Shown here: piece by piece, positions 37,904-47,717 of the stretch | How the letters are laid out: each line of letters starts with the position of its first letter | Position numbering within the stretch: position 1 is the first letter of the stretch | Made by a program: the position numbers and the translations under genes | Notes under the pieces: generated by a model | Seen by the model: only the letters and a program-made list of their open reading frames with translations | Databases searched by the model: none | Told to the model about the DNA's origin: nothing | Assembly (NCBI GenBank): GCA_024180945.1 | Contig: JAKSGN010000013.1 | Coordinates: 434,001 to 498,000, forward strand | Length of the DNA stretch: 64,000 nucleotides | Origin: Macrophomina tecta | Taxonomy: Eukaryota > Ascomycota > Dothideomycetes > Botryosphaeriales > Botryosphaeriaceae | Direction: 5' to 3'

Positions 37904-39963
37904 CTAAAAACGAGACACGTCCCTGCCAAACACCCAGTTGATAAACCTCGGGAGATGTCAGCACCCCGCCACGACGCGATTTCAAAACAGCAGACAAGGG
38001 CCACTTACCAGTAAACGGGGATGAGGACCTTGTTACGCCAGCTGACGGCCTTCGTGAGGTAGGCACCGCGCCAGATCAGCCATGCTGCACGCCCGGAGAT
38101 ATTGCCGCCGCCGCCGCTCTGCATGATGGCGTTCCAGTTGCCAATATACGCCATGACGCCCATGTTCTTCCACGTGAAGCCTTGGCCCTCGATGTCTCCG
38201 CGGTTGAGTCTCTTGGCGAGCCACACTGCCTTCTGGTTGGCAACTTGAGCAGTTGCCGGGTAGTTGGTGCCCTCAATCGTTCCACAGTCACCCAGGGCGT
38301 ACACGTCTTCCATGATTGCCCTCGACTTCCCATCCTCGTCCTGGCCTTCCGGCTCGAGTATAACGCGCAGCTGATTGTTCGTGATGATCGCGCCAGTCTT
38401 GGGGTGCTTCTTCACCAGCCACGCGTCTTCCAACTTTTGCCCATCCTGTCCTTCTAAGCTGATCTCGCGTTTGGGCAATGGCTGGACTTTTCTGAGAGCC
38501 TGGTCAACGAAGGGATTCATCATCAATCCTGTGCTCCAGACGACCATCCCGACACCGACTTCACCCTCCTCCTTAATCTTCAGAGTCCAACAACTCCTTG
38601 GCTCTTTCACGCCTGGGGAACTCTTTTGGTGGGACGGAACTCCTTCACGCAGTTCCTCAACATGATGGGAAGTCTTGATATCAATACCCTCCCGTTTGAA
38701 AGTGGTCATGGCGTACTTGCTCAAGTTCTCGTCGAACATGGACAGGACCTTCGGTGCTACGTCGTAGACTGTGATCCTATAAAACTTCATCAAGTCGGGG
38801 TAGAGCTGTGCCAGGTCTTCCCGGATGATGTCGTGGAGCTCGGCTGAGAACTCGATGCCGGTAGGGCCACCGCCGATGATGGCGAAGTTGAGGAGGTTGC
38901 GCCGCATCTCGTCGGACGTGGTAGGTAAAGAGGCCGTTTCGAAGCCTACAGCGCGGTCAGATCTCGAGTAAGCTACAAGAAGAAATCACGGACGGGCTTA
39001 CAGGCGAGTAGACGGTTGCGGATCTTCCGCGCATCGCCGACATCCTTCAAGAACAGCGCATTTTCCTTCACGCCGGGTGTGCCGAAAGTCTGGCTGTAGC
39101 AGCCGACCGAAATGATGAGTTTATCATACGGCAGGTCGAAAAGCTGTCCCTTCTTGGCCTCCTCAGCCTTCTCCAGCTGTCGCTCCTCTTTTGATTCGCC
39201 TGCATGCCGGTCTGCTGCCAGCGCAAGCCCTTGGTTCGGATCATCAACGCCCTCTTCAATGGTAACGGTCTTGTTCTTGAAATCTACCGCATCCGCCCAG
39301 CCCTGGAAGAAGTTGACTTTCGTGCGTCTGCTACGGATCGGCTCGAGCGCGGTGCGGAATTCGAGGGTGCCGGACGCGGTGGATGCCAACAGCGGCGTGA
39401 AGACGAAATATGAACGTGGAGAGACGACAATAGCTTGATACTTCTTCGAATCGAGTGAACGGGCAAGAGTGTATCCGGCCCAGCCTGTTGCAATGGTGAG
39501 CTCTGCGCCGGAGGTTTCATGATCTCAGGGGGGACGGCATCCGGAAGGAAGCGGGAGGAGCTGCATGTGGGGGATTCGAAAGCATTTCCCCGGCCATCTT
39601 TGCCAGTTGGTGAATGCCACAGCGCGAGTACGGTATATCAACCTCGTCGAGTCTTTACGCGTAGGCCGTGTGATAGCTAGAGACTTTAGGTGCAATTATC
39701 AAAAGTCGAACCTACCTGATCCGAGGATGACCACACGCTCCCTGTCTGCAGTGCAACCGCGTCAGCGACGAATCCTGGGCAGAGCAGAAAAGAAAGGAGG
39801 TATGCGTACTGTCCCGACCATGATCGAGTTGCTCAACAGTGAGGAATCTCCTCTGCGCCGCACTCGAAGCTATGCGCGGAGCCGTCACCGTCCGCTGAGA
39901 GGCTGCGCCGAGCAGGTGGGCAGGCAATCTGCCCAAGCGACCGCGCTGCAGTGCGACTGACAT
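37904..39963 (-). CDS. nde1: Alternative NADH:ubiquinone oxidoreductase (NDE/NDI type), mitochondrial
   Basis: Five exons on the minus strand: 39963-39810, 39745-39716 (30 nt), 39484-39002, 38945-38009 and 37946-37904. They encode 548 aa. It oxidises NADH and reduces ubiquinone without pumping protons, at the mitochondrial inner membrane. The start MSVALQRGRLGRLPAHLLGA is an Arg-rich, acid-free presequence. The first dinucleotide fold is split by introns (RVVILGSG|WAGYTLARSL) and the second is FAIIGGGPTGIEFSAEL. VYALGDCGTIEGTNYP binds FAD in the family. GVMAYIGNWNAI and the C-terminus NWVFGRDVSRF are characteristic. I see no EF-hand-like insertion of the kind in some external NDE enzymes, so NDE versus NDI orientation is left open. 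Introns are 64, 231, 56 and 62 nt. Confidence 0.93.
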
Positions 39964-40905
39964 TGCGACAGGTTAGCCCAACACCAATACCAACACGAGC
40001 AGGCTTGTAAGAAGGTTTCGCAAAATGAACAGAAATATATGCAGCCGTATTGGCGGAAGAGCACGCTGTTTTTCTATGAGAGCTCTACTCGGCTCGAAGT
40101 CAAGATGACGTATGGTGCACGGTCGCGAGTCAGGGGAGATACAGCCTTATCGATGGAACAGGGGGGGGCGGTTGGTCTCGATCCGGTCGCCGGAAAGCGG
40201 AATAGACAAGGAGCCGCGAACAAGCAATGAGTACAGCGAATGGACGAGCGTGGTTATATTCAAGAGAACGGGAGTATGAACATGCTTGCTTCCGCGCGGG
40301 ATCTTCGTAGTCTCGTGCACCGCACCTACGGCGGAGGCGCCGGCTGATGACTGCCGTCTGTTTCTCACATCCTCCCGGTCGGCGAAGTTCGGAGCAAGCA
40401 TAGCACGCCAGAGCCCCCTCTCCACCGCCAACATAGTAATCTCAGACTGCCCGCCGCAGTAAAGACCACCTCGACTCGCTCCACCAGAAGTAGATATCCG
40501 GCATTGGTTGCGCAAGGGGTATGGCGCGACAAGCTATGCGGTTTTTGAACGCTCGAAGACGACCTGTTGCCGTGGCTCGCGTGATAAAAGAGTGGACGAG
40601 CAAAGCGTTCTGTGGCTATGCCGCGTGAACGCCGCGCGGGAGCAAGATGAAGTTCAGAATCTGCCGTAAGTATTACTTGTCTATTCATGATGATCTCGTT
40701 CCCATTCTCCCTCCCTCACCCCCTCCCTCCCTCCCTCCCCCTCTCTCTCTCTAAAAGAAAAAAAAAAAAAAAATAGAAAAATGGCTCAATGTCCGGGTAT
40801 AGCCGTCTACACGAAGCTCCTGTCTTGAAGGAACCACAACACCCGAGAAGTTCCGAGGACTAAAGGGAACTGACAAGAAGGGGGAAAAGAAAGGGCTGTG
40901 GGTGC
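39964..40905. other. Intergenic region, NADH dehydrogenase promoter and arginase 3' flank
   Basis: About 940 bp. Its main feature is a pyrimidine tract of CCCT and CT repeats (about 40,703-40,752) followed by A16 at 40758-40773. No gene was recognised. Confidence 0.45.
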
Positions 40906-42066
40906 TTACAGCAGCGTGTCACCCAACGCACAGCGCACGATTGAACATCCCGCCCGAACCGTTTCGGACGCGCCCTGAAGATTGCATTAGCTTCGTCCAT
41001 TGCAAAGCAGTTGTTTAGTAGTACGACGCACCGCAGACTCCAGACTAGGGTTGACCTCAACCAAATCGAGGGCGATGAGGCTGCCGGTCTCGGCAACGCA
41101 CTCAGCAATATAGTCTCCTTCGCGCAGGGTAAGGCCGCCGCGGACAGGAGTACCAGTGCTGGGAGCAAACTGAGGATCGAGGCTGTCGACATCGAAGGAC
41201 AGGTGGATGGGGGTGTCGCTGCCGATCCAACCGAGAGCCATATCCATGACCTTGCCAATGCCGTGCCTGCAGAAACGCACGTGAGCCACCAGACATTGCA
41301 GAGCTTAAGAGGAGAGGAGGGAGGGGAGCCTACCTGTCGATGTCGTGCATGGAGAAAGCCTTGATGCCGTTCTCGCGGAGGATCTTCTTCTCGCCCTTGT
41401 CGACGTCGCGCAGGCCGATGTAGACAAGCTTCTTGACGCTGATCATCTGGTCCTCCTTGATCCAGCCGAAGATGTCCTCGCGGTCCTCCTTGGCCAGGCC
41501 GGTCAGGAAGGCGACGGGCATGCCGTGGATGTTGCCGCTGTCAGACGTCTCGGGGGTGTTGATGTCGGCGTGGGCGTCGACCCAGATGACGGCGATCTCC
41601 CGGCCCAGCCTCTCGCGGACAGCCTTGGCTGTGCCGGAAATGGAACCGATGGCGATGGAGTGATCGCCGCCCAGGGTCAGCACGCAGCGGCCCTGACGGG
41701 CGTGCTCGTAGACCTGCTCGCTCAGCTTGCGCGTGACGGCGCTGACGGCGCGCGGGCACTTCATGCCGCGGTGGTCCGGGTCGTCTTTGGGCACCACATC
41801 GCTGTACGTGTGCACCTGGCCGTCGTAGCTGATCTTGAACTCAAGGTCCTCCTTGAGCGAGTCGAGCAGGCCGGCCTCGATCAGAGCCATGGGCGCGGCA
41901 TCGACGCCGGACTTCCTCTGCGGAGCGGGGAAGTTAGCATGTGCGACGAGCTTATCAAGTCAGGGCCGGGTCGAAGTACCTGGCCGCCAGAGAAGCCCAC
42001 GGCTACGACGCCAAGGTCGTCGCGCGTGGGCAGGAACTTGGGCTGGAGTGTGGGCGCGTGCGTCAT
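40906..42066 (-). CDS. car1: Arginase
   Basis: Exons 42066-41980, 41917-41334, 41266-41032 and 40974-40906 give 324 aa. Introns are 62, 67 and 57 nt. Arginase hydrolyses L-arginine to ornithine and urea with two manganese ions. The metal-binding blocks are LTLGGDHSIAIGS (His, Asp), WVDAHADINTPETSDSGNIH (Asp, His, Asp) and SFDVDSLDPQFAPSTGTPV (Asp, Asp), all intact. The last exon adds GASETVRAGCSIVRCALGD; without the final intron the frame would stop early. Size is normal for fungal arginases (~310-330 aa). Upstream non-ATG codons extend the frame, but the ATG at 42066 gives the expected N-terminus. A perfect inverted repeat lies ~265 bp upstream. Confidence 0.96.
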
Positions 42067-42329
42067 TGTGGGAGCGAGGGGGCAGGAGAGGATGGCTAGG
42101 GGATTGCCTGAGGTCGCGGCGTGCTGCAAGAGAGAGTGCAAGGCCGAAAGGGTATCTTGGGCGGAGAGCTAGAGAGGAATGCTGCGAGCGGATTGTGGCG
42201 GGCAGAAAGGCCAGCGGCGGGCGGGAGGGTATTTAAGGCCTTTCGCGGGTCGGGGAAGACGCCCATCGTATCTCTTCGGCTTTACGTAAATTGGCAGGAC
42301 TGAGTTTTCGCGTTGGTGTTGAATTTCCC

Positions 42330-42374
42330 CTAAGTACAGTTGCAAACGATGTCTCCGGCTGCAACTGTACTTAG
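42330..42374. repeat. Perfect 15-bp inverted repeat upstream of arginase
   Basis: CTAAGTACAGTTGCA (42330-42344) and its exact reverse complement (42360-42374) flank a 15-nt spacer. It lies 264-308 bp before the arginase ATG. It could form a hairpin in the leader RNA or be a paired binding site. Confidence 0.85.
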
Positions 42375-43240
42375 CGGAAGTAGTTTGGAGAGCGAGGCCT
42401 GGGCGGCGCCGCACGTTCGCGCTGCGGTGGAGCTCCCTGCCGGCCAAGCTCAGGCGCGAAACAAGTTGTGGCCGGGGTGTGTAGGGCTGCGCCGGCCAGC
42501 CGCGGCTCGCGGGCGGCAGCGACTTGGGTTCCAAGTGCGCGCGGCCTGCGGCTCCGGGCTCGGCGCTATCTCATCCCCACGCGGCCCTGCTCCCCTTCCT
42601 CCTCGCCCTGCGCTCTCCCTCCCGCACTTGCTGCCCGCTCCCATTGGTCCCCCCCGCGGCTGTCCACGGCTATTTGCATCTGCGGTGTGCTGCTCTTCTT
42701 CGCTTCCGCTCGGACAAGCATTTCGCGTTGCCTCGGTTGCGTCATCGCTCACTGGCTGCCAGAGCCGCAAAACGCCCCATCTCAGGCCGTTCGTCACGCC
42801 GGTCCTAATGCTCACCTCCAACAACCATCACAAGCCGCCCGTCTCCTCGTCTTGACCTCTGTGCAACGGCCGGCCGACGGGCTGCTATCAAGCTTTCCGG
42901 TCAGCGTTCCGGTTCCACTCCGCACAACTCTCCTTATCGGAGCACGTGCATCTTCCCTAAGCAAGCACTTTCCTTTTCTGCCGCAGCACCCGCATCACCC
43001 GCCAGGCACACGCCTTCTGCCCTATGCAAGCCTACTCGTCCCCCTTGATCGCGCTCACGCAGCCCGTCATACTTACGAGCGTTGCGTGGCCGGAGTCGGG
43101 TCTTATTACGGCGTGCTGACCTGTGATGTGCGGAAATCCTCGGGATGTGCGACAGCCACTCGTTATGGGGACGTACTCTGCCAAGTTGGTCTGCCACGCC
43201 GCGTAGTAGGGCCATCGCCCTGTAGACGCGTCTGAAAAAG

Positions 43241-43253
43241 AAAAAAAAAAAAA
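43241..43253 (+). repeat. A13 tract
   Basis: A short homopolymer in intergenic DNA. Confidence 0.7.
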
Positions 43254-43888
43254 GGAAAGAGGCGGCGTCGTCTCTCCAGCTAGGGTTTGATAGAGGCTCG
43301 CCCGAGGGTAGCATCCATCTCGCTCTGTTAGCCGTGCGAACAACCCGTCTCGCACGTTGATAAAACTATGGACGTAGGACTGAGGCTGACCGCTATATTC
43401 GTGCCCCTTGTGTGCCATGAACGGACTGCGCTCCCCGGCGAACGCATCCACGTTAGGCTGATGAATGGAGCGGCGATGTAATGTATGCGGCGCACATGCG
43501 AGTTATGGCCTGTTATGGACGATGGTGTATTGGCATGGTCGAACATCCGGGCGGACCAGGGTGATGCACGGTCCCCGATAGAGCGCAATACGGGTGATGA
43601 GGCGACAACGAGGTGGTGACCAGCCTAGCCGACGAGCATGGACAATTTCCATGGAGACGCAAAACAGCCCAAGAAGGCAACAGGCATCACGCGGTCGCTG
43701 TAGCAGGAGAAAGCAGTTTAGTTAGCAAAAGATCTGAAAAGTGTGTGGACACCTCGAACAGAAGAAGGCATGTGGTATATTGGAGTGGAGAGCTAGAACC
43801 CGTACATCGTCTCGCCTGACAAAGCTGAATGGTGTATTGGTTATGAGTGCCGCAAAGATTTACTACCGGATATCAGTTATAGGGTCAG

Positions 43889-43998
43889 GGTGGTCAATAA
43901 TCAAACAATGAAACAAATATTTGGTAAAAATTTGCTTATCGATTACTGTTATTGGTCGAGTAGCAAATATTTGTTTGATTGTTTGATTATTTACCACC
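43889..43998. mobile_element. 110-bp MITE-like element with 35-bp terminal inverted repeats
   Basis: The left arm (43889-43923) starts GGTGGTCAATAATC and the right arm (43964-43998) ends GATTATTTACCACC. Aligned as inverted repeats they agree at 33 of 35 positions. The 40-bp spacer is non-coding and contains a TATCGATTA. The AT-rich hairpin stands out from its surroundings. No clear target-site duplication was found (TATAG occurs on both sides but not adjacent), so the superfamily is unknown. Confidence 0.7.
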
Positions 43999-44149
43999 AT
44001 GTATAGAGCAACCTCGAGTAAAGGCAGGGTTCGAGAGAAAGTGGCGACCCCAGTAGGTAGTCCCTTAAGATGGTTCTGGGCTAGTTTTTCTTTCACCTTT
44101 TTTTTTTTCGCACCCTATTTGCCTGTCTTGTCTGAAAGCATACTTGTTT

Positions 44150-45168
44150 CCCTCGTACGACAGGCGGTGTGGTCGGTTGCCGTCCTCACGAGCCCACACA
44201 CCCGCGCCGGCTCGCTCGTCACGGAAGCCCTATTTCTGCCCCATCTACACCAACCACCAGAACCTCTACATCCTCGAGATCCACTCCGGCTGCCCTCTCA
44301 AGGACTATGTCTAGAAATACAGCCAGCAGACAGTTCACGACGGCCGCAACCAGGATGGCAAGGAAGAGCTCGGCAAGATCCGTGGGAGAGATCCTTTTCT
44401 GCGGATGGACTGCTACGTCTTGAAATGGCAGGGCACGAGTGCCAATCCGCAGAGTTGCCCTAACCTGACCTTAACCCGGAATCGATAGTTCTGCAAGTCA
44501 TTCACACATTAGGTGGAGGCGCAATGGGGTAGTTTTCAATCATTGAATGCGAAAAGAAAAAGATGCATGTTCCTTCTCCCGTGTGTCCTTACGAAATGAG
44601 GGGGAATTGAGGCAATCATCCGGCCGATACGGCCAAAACCCCGTTCGCCGCAAATGCCGACGATCACCGCTACGACTTCTTCGCCGGCTTCTCACGTTAC
44701 CGCGCCGGGCGAAGCGCCACCGTCCTTCAGAAAATCAAGCGCCTCTCTCTCTCTCTCTCTCTCTCTCTTCGCCCAGTGTAAGAAGGTAAGCGGAGCACCC
44801 GAGAGAGCTCTCCAGAGCGTAGTGACCATCGCATTTTCGTGGTTGTTGTTAATATTGCCTTCCTCTCTTGCTGTAGTTAAGATTGACCTTGTCAACCTTG
44901 TCAGCCACATGCGTTCCTTGCCTGCCACCAAGGCTCTTCAAGGCACGAGCTCCAAGCCGCCGCGGCAGCTATATCTGCCGTTAAGGGCAAGCATCAGTCT
45001 CCGTGCAAGGAAGTAGGGTTGATCAAGTGCAAGGATGACGTGGCGTTCTTCAAGTACACCCGCAAGCACAAGTTCCCGAAGGAAGTCACCAGGAAACATA
45101 GCTTTATCAATGCTCTCCTGCGCATCATTCGCTTGAAGACGTGCAGCTCTAACTATTATCCCGGTTAG
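44150..45168 (+). pseudogene. Broken multi-exon gene, unknown family
   Basis: Three coding-like blocks share one strand. Block 1 (about 44,150-44,465) reads KPYFCPIYTNHQNLYILEIH and GCPLKDYV, then an in-frame TAG (near 44,312), then KYSQQTVHDGRNQDGKEELG and FLRMDCYVLKWQG. Block 2 (from 44,611) reads HRYDFFAGFSRYRAGRSATV, runs through a 13-unit CT repeat, and ends LFAQCKK at a good GTAAGC donor (44,788). Block 3 reads KIDLVNLVSHMRSLPATKAL in one frame, then must shift to continue with HELQAAAAAISAVKGKHQ and FFKYTRKHKFPKEVTRKHSF, ending in TAG at 45168. A stop plus a frameshift argue for a pseudogene. The TAG could be a single C-to-T change of CAG. No family was recognised. Confidence 0.5.
44743..44768 (+). 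repeat. (CT)13 microsatellite
   Basis: It lies within the second block of the broken gene, where it would encode alternating Leu-Ser. Confidence 0.85.
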
Positions 45169-45521
45169 TATGCCCTTCACTTACTGGCTTTCTTTGCCTC
45201 CACCATGTTGGTTCCAACCACGCCCGCCTCCCCCCCCCCAAGTCTCCCAGTCTGTATGATCTGTGTACAAGGTTGGATCAGACATTTCCTTCGATGACTG
45301 GTAAGACTCTTTCAAACAAGGATAGGAGAGGACGAAGTAGACTTTGCCGTGAGGGACATGATGCTCAAAATTTGATCCCTGGACATGTGAACATGTCCTG
45401 TTGAGGAATGATTCATGGACGACTGTCAACGCGACGATCTTTTCATCTCTTACATCGAATTGAATTCCTACTGGAGTTGAGTGGGTATCATTGCGTGCTG
45501 ACTGTTGTATCAAAACACCTT
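45169..45521. other. Convergent 3' region
   Basis: This lies between the broken gene and the mrm2 stop. A minus-strand ORF (45181-45525, 114 codons, with a Gly-rich run) is probably part of the mrm2 3' UTR; no domain was seen. Confidence 0.35.
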
Positions 45522-46951
45522 TCAATTCTCGCGAAAGACCTCCTCCTTCGAAGGATCTGGTCTACGCTTCAGTGCGACGAAAAAGGCCTCTTTCGATTCC
45601 TAGATATCGATGTTAGAAGTGCCCCACGATCGATTGCAAAGACGACTACTCACGCTCCTCGACGACTCGGGCTTCTCCCGGAAGACCTTCTCGAACATAC
45701 GGCGCAGCTTCTTCTCCAACGCCTTGTCCTCGGCACCCTGATAGAACTTGCAGACGAAATTGCCTCCCGTGCGTAGCGTATCGAACGCGAACGTCAGAGC
45801 AGCATGGCAAAGATCCTAGGCGCAACAATATAAGCAAACGCACAACGCAGGTGGTCTGCAAATGAAACTAGTCCTTCTTACCATACTGCCAGCGTGGTCC
45901 CTGAACGCCATCCCGCTCGTGTTCATCATCCTAAGATAGGGCTCAGTAATGCTCCTTTTATAGAAACCGGATGTCTGGTCCCAGGGCGCGGACATATCAC
46001 TCAGCACGACATCGACCACACGGCCCAACGCCTCATCCTGCGTACGCCTGCTCATCCGCCTCTTGCCAGACCCTTCCTCTCCTTCTCCCAGCGCCGACGC
46101 ACCGTCAGCAGACTCAGCAGCACTGCCTTCGCCGAGCTGCTTCTCATCCGGCCTCACAATCAACGGCGCCCTCCGCTCACGATCCACATACCCTCGCTCC
46201 TGCTCCTCCAACTCTTCCTCCGTATAGCCGGTCGCCGCCTCTCCCTCCTCCCCCTCCCCCCCCTCTCCGTCTTCTTCGCGCTCCCCAGCCCAAACAACCT
46301 GCCTCTGCACCGCCCTCCCTCTGTCCGGATCCTGCACATACGCCCTCACCTCCGCCTGGACGGCCTCGCTCAAGAAATTGCCCTGTATGGTCGACACGCC
46401 TCGAGGCGGCTGGGCGGGGATGACGTCGATGCCGATGACCCTGCCGCCGGGCTGGGTGCGGTCGATGGCGACCTGCGACCACGAGCCGGGGGCGTAGCCG
46501 AGGTCGACGACGGTGGCGCCGGGGCGGAAAAGGCGGTAGCGTTGGTTCATCTGGACGACCGGGTCAGCTCCTCGCGGTCTCGGGCGCTGGTGTATGGGAG
46601 CGGGGGTTGTTTTTGTTGTCGTCGTCGTGGTTGTTTTCGTACCTCGAGCAGCTTGAACGCGGCGCGGCTCTTGAGGCCGCGCACTTTGGCCTCCTTGGCG
46701 TAACGGTCGCGGCCCTGGCGGCTCTTCCAGCGAGTCGACGAGGAGGCGGCGCGAGCGCTGCCACGGGTCGGTATCGAAGTGGTGGGACGGGAGTCATGGC
46801 GATGAACGGCGGCGACGGGCGGCGGCGATGCGATTGCGGTGCGGCGCGTCAGCGCGCATTGAGAGAACGTGCGGCGGCAGCATGGCGAAAGGAGGTTGCG
46901 GCCGAGCAGGGCGCTGTCGGCCAACTGGCGGATGAGGCGCGAGGAGAGCAT
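45522..46951 (-). CDS. mrm2: Mitochondrial rRNA 2'-O-ribose methyltransferase, FtsJ/MRM2 family
   Basis: Exons 46951-46643, 46550-45882, 45815-45654 and 45599-45522 give 405 aa. Introns are 92, 66 and 54 nt. The enzyme methylates a ribose of mitochondrial large-subunit rRNA using S-adenosylmethionine. The start MLSSRLIRQLADSALLGRNL is a likely mitochondrial presequence. Family blocks are SRAAFKLLE|MNQRYRLF, the SAM loop VVDLGYAPGSWSQVA, RVIGIDVIP, the catalytic Asp in VVLSDMSAPWDQ and the Lys in GGNFVCKFYQG; the final Glu probably lies in ESKEAFFVALK. The K-D-K-E set thus looks complete. An acidic insertion of roughly 100 residues (EREEDGEGGEGEEGE, EEELEEQERGY) separates the SAM fold from VVLSDM and is not in the bacterial FtsJ core. 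Confidence 0.9.
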
Positions 46952-47717
46952 GTGCGTGCGATTGCGGCGGGGGCAAATAGCGTCGTGATTGGGAAGCGGG
47001 CGGGGGTGGTTGGTTTGCGCAAAAAAAAAAAAAAAAAAAAAAGGCAAGCTTGCTGTGGCTGCGAGCTCGGAGCTCTGCCTTCCTTGCAGCGCGCACCGCC
47101 ACACGGTGAAATGAGCGTTGGAACCCCCTCCACCTGCGAGTCAAAGCATCCCTCAATCACCAGCCATTGGGCATTGAGTCTCTAGCCATATCACCGTCCA
47201 AATGCCACAGATTGATCGGAGGCGAATAGCTACGGCGAGGTACGAATACGAAAAGCAATGTCTGGGAGCTTGCGACAAACACATGGACCCACAGCGCACG
47301 CCCATGCTCGCCAATAACGAAGCCCGTATTCAAACACGGCCGACTGCTCTCGCCTTTTACCCCGAGATCCGGCGGGCGGGGGCCGTGTCAGGAATCTGAC
47401 TGTGCCCCGATCAGGCAACATGATGGTCTCTCCACGCCGCGCGCGCCCACTCTCGCCGAAAGTCGGCTTGCTGCCCTCCACAGCGATTTCGGAACCCCTT
47501 TCATGCTCAGCGAGTTCGGAATCCTTGCGACGTTGGAAGTTCCGTCGAGAGCTCCGATCAAGGCCCTGCCGGTTTTTGCGCATGACTAGCCGCTTGCTGA
47601 CTTCGTCGTAGCATTCCATCCGGCGGTCGCCTCCCGCATCCTCTACATGTGCCGCATCTGCGCATTCTACCTACTGACACCTGCCTGCGTCGGCGCCAAG
47701 CACCCTCATGCGCCATC
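46952..47717. other. Intergenic region between mrm2 and rft1
   Basis: 766 bp holding the mrm2 promoter and the rft1 3' flank, with A22 at 47021-47042 (T22 on the mrm2 sense strand, ~70 bp before its ATG). No gene was recognised. Confidence 0.4.
47021..47042 (+). repeat. A22 tract
   Basis: It lies about 70 bp upstream of the mrm2 start; a poly(dA:dT) stretch there could keep the promoter nucleosome-free. Confidence 0.8.

Larger units (their letters stand above)
42067..43888. other. Intergenic region upstream of arginase
   Basis: About 1.8 kb holding the arginase promoter, the inverted repeat at 42330-42374 and A13 at 43241-43253. Open frames on the + strand (42,340-43,235) are Pro/Arg/Ser-rich and lack domains, so I do not call a gene. 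Confidence 0.4.

Noticed and set aside
41345..42172. 275-codon ORF on the + strand
   Set aside because: It mirrors arginase on the opposite strand and has Val/Leu/Ala-rich antisense composition.
43820..43900. tRNA-like GGTGTATTGGTTATGAG (A-box-like)
   Set aside because: No matching B-box or cloverleaf follows; instead the sequence runs into the MITE-like inverted repeat.
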